From contig NZ_RXFS01000007.1 in assembly GCF_003952185.1 (NCBI RefSeq), forward strand, positions 248,001 to 312,000: a stretch of 64,000 nucleotides of DNA. The letters are read 5' to 3'. Source of the stretch: Variovorax sp. 679 (GTDB lineage Bacteria; Pseudomonadota; Gammaproteobacteria; Burkholderiales; Burkholderiaceae_C). The notes under the pieces were generated by a model, which did no database searches, was not told the origin of the DNA, and saw only the letters and a list, made by a program, of their open reading frames with translations. Positions 62,719 to 64,000 of this stretch are shown piece by piece. The translations under genes were made by a program, and so were the position numbers. Position 1 is the first letter of the stretch. Each line of letters starts with the position of its first letter.

Positions 62719-63105
62719 TCAGGCCGCCGAGATGACGGGCCGGGACACGGGCCGCAGCCGCCAGGCGACGAAGCCCGACAGCAGCGCCAGCACCACCGCC
62801 GGCGCGGGATTGCCGCCGATCAGCACGAGGTGCGTGGCCACGGCGCAGACCATGGTCGCGGCCAGCAGCAGGCCGCCGAGGAAGCCGGTCGCGGGCACGA
62901 GCAGCAGCAAGGCGCCGCCGACCTCGACCAGCCCGGTCAGGTAGCGGAACCACTGGCCGAAGCCGATCGCGTCGAACACCTGGACCATCTGCTGCGCGCC
63001 GGCCAGCTTGGCCGTGCCGGCGGCGCCGAAAGCCAGTGCCAGGAGGATGCGGACGCCCCAGACGATGCGGCGCTGCGTGGGGGAAGCAAGGGATGAAGTA
63101 GTCAT
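62719..63105 (-). CDS. DoxX-family membrane protein
   Basis: Four-helix membrane protein of 128 residues. LLALAFGAAGTAKLAGAQQMVQVFDAIGFGQWFRYLTG (with key A-G-x-x-K-L and F-x-x-x-G) is the DoxX signature. Start at 63105 or an ATG 18 bp upstream. First gene of the minus-strand redox group; divergent from a LysR gene. Confidence 0.88.
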   Translation of the reverse strand: MTTSSLASPTQRRIVWGVRILLALAFGAAGTAKLAGAQQMVQVFDAIGFGQWFRYLTGLVEVGGALLLLVPATGFLGGLLLAATMVCAVATHLVLIGGNPAPAVVLALLSGFVAWRLRPVSRPVISAA

Positions 63106-63192
63106 GGGCACAAGGTTAGGCATGCACCCATTGGTCGACTAGACGGTAGAGTCGGATTGCACTCGTCCATAAACTGAAGGAATCAACCCGCC

Positions 63193-64000
63193 ATGCTCGA
63201 TCTCAACGACGTCGCCATGTTCGTGCAGGTGGTGCGCCACGGCAGCTTTGCCGAGGCGGCCCGGCGGCTGGGCCTGCCGCCCAACAACGTGAGCCGGCGC
63301 ATCCAGCAGCTCGAGTCGCAGCTCGGCACCCGGCTGATGCAGCGCTCGACGCGCAAGCTCACGCTGACGAGCGCCGGGCAGGCCTTTCACGACCAGTGCG
63401 CGGGGCTGGTCGACGGGCTGGCCGCCGCCGGACAGGCGCTGGCGGCCGGAGGCCAGGAACCCAGCGGCCTCGTGCGCGTGGCCGCGCCGGCGGATTTCTT
63501 CGACTTCTTCCCGATGGAATGGGTCGCCGACTTCCTGGCCGCGCATCCGCTGGTGAAGCTCGACTTCGTGCTCAGCGACGCGGCCGCCGACCTGATCGCG
63601 GAGCAGATCGACGTGGCCTTCCGCGGCGGCGTGCTGCGCGACTCGGGCTACGTGGGCCGGCGGCTGATCACCCGCAGCGGCGGCCTGCTGGCGAGCCCCG
63701 CCTACATCGAACGGCGCGGCGAGCCCCGTAACCTGCAGGACCTGGCCCATCACGACTGCGTGACGCCCTCGAGCCCCTCCGGCCACGCCATCTGGCAACT
63801 CACCGGCCCCGACGGCGTGGATGAGGAGGTACAGGTCTCCGGCCGCTTCACCGGCAACACCGCACAGGCGCTGCGCAAGGCGGCGCTGGCCGGGCTGGGC
63901 ATCGCGCAGCTGCCGCCCGCGATGGCGACGCGCGACGAGCACGCGGGCCTGCTGGTGCGGGTGCTGCCGCAATACGAATACAGGGGCCGGGGGCTCAACG
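63193..64000 (+). CDS. LysR-family transcriptional regulator (cut by window end)
   Basis: Open frame from the ATG at 63193 to the window end without a stop, 269 residues seen of about 300. HTH: DVAMFVQVVRHGSFAEAARRLGLPPNNVSRRIQQLE (key residues F, S, F, A, A, L, S, R). Effector domain begins near 90 (VRVAAPADFFDFFPMEW). Divergent from the DoxX/FMN reductase/pirin group across 87 bp, so it likely regulates that group in response to a redox-active compound. Confidence 0.9.
   Translation, partial: MLDLNDVAMFVQVVRHGSFAEAARRLGLPPNNVSRRIQQLESQLGTRLMQRSTRKLTLTSAGQAFHDQCAGLVDGLAAAGQALAAGGQEPSGLVRVAAPADFFDFFPMEWVADFLAAHPLVKLDFVLSDAAADLIAEQIDVAFRGGVLRDSGYVGRRLITRSGGLLASPAYIERRGEPRNLQDLAHHDCVTPSSPSGHAIWQLTGPDGVDEEVQVSGRFTGNTAQALRKAALAGLGIAQLPPAMATRDEHAGLLVRVLPQYEYRGRGLN

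Overview
The window looks like chromosomal DNA of a GC-rich betaproteobacterium of the Comamonadaceae, most likely Variovorax or a close relative. This rests on the gene complement: Bug-type tripartite tricarboxylate receptors, TctD/TctE-like two-component proteins, a second IF-1 gene beside a DEAD-box helicase, a split altronate-dehydratase locus and many LysR/IclR/GntR regulators. Codon use is strongly GC-rich throughout, except for the first kilobase around a type IV pilin. No rRNA, tRNA, CRISPR array, phage or complete insertion sequence was seen. The genus call is an inference, not a measurement.

Layout. 1-6.5 kb (minus strand): pilin pilA with a good sigma-54 promoter; then a four-gene signalling operon of PP2C phosphatase, FHA protein, CHASE2 adenylate cyclase and a metallo-beta-lactamase-fold phosphodiesterase; then a TerC-family membrane protein. 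6.6-11.1 kb: sucCD, argC, a membrane protein and yiaA. 11.2-19.4 kb: a sugar-acid catabolic island with an IclR regulator and an SDR (minus) facing a long plus-strand operon (RraA-like protein, altronate dehydratase split into two genes, four ABC transporter genes, enolase-superfamily dehydratase). 19.4-21.5 kb: recA-recX and an SRPBCC gene, with a LexA box before recA. 21.5-25.4 kb: a MarR regulator and a response regulator/sensor kinase pair with a lipoprotein gene on the opposite strand between them. 25.4-31.5 kb: birA, a SET-domain methyltransferase with a lysine-rich tail, and divergently a topoisomerase III carrying an H1-like linker and a C-terminal SWIB domain, followed by a Bug receptor and a small lipoprotein.

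31.5-42.2 kb: a TetR regulator, thioesterase and AidB-like acyl-CoA dehydrogenase; a PuuD-like amidotransferase and a TIM-barrel isomerase; a class III aminotransferase divergent from an Lrp regulator; a MocR regulator divergent from an MFS exporter. 42.2-51.4 kb: an IF-1 paralogue with a long 5' leader, dbpA, a MATE pump, two small proteins of unknown function, a MerR regulator with duplicated effector domain, an acyltransferase, a LysR/EamA pair and a fatty acid desaturase. 51.5-57.9 kb: a compact 4-hydroxyproline catabolic operon with 4-bp start/stop overlaps and a GntR regulator as its last gene. 57.9-64 kb: a glycine-zipper protein, a Bug receptor with an M20 hydrolase, and an FMN reductase/pirin/DoxX group facing a LysR gene cut by the window end.

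The most unusual features are the adjacency of two eukaryote-like chromatin domains (SET and SWIB), both with lysine-rich tails, on either side of a 35-nt alternating purine-pyrimidine tract; the four-gene phosphatase/FHA/cyclase/phosphodiesterase operon; the sugar-acid island with two unrelated dehydratases; and the long structured leader of the IF-1 paralogue.
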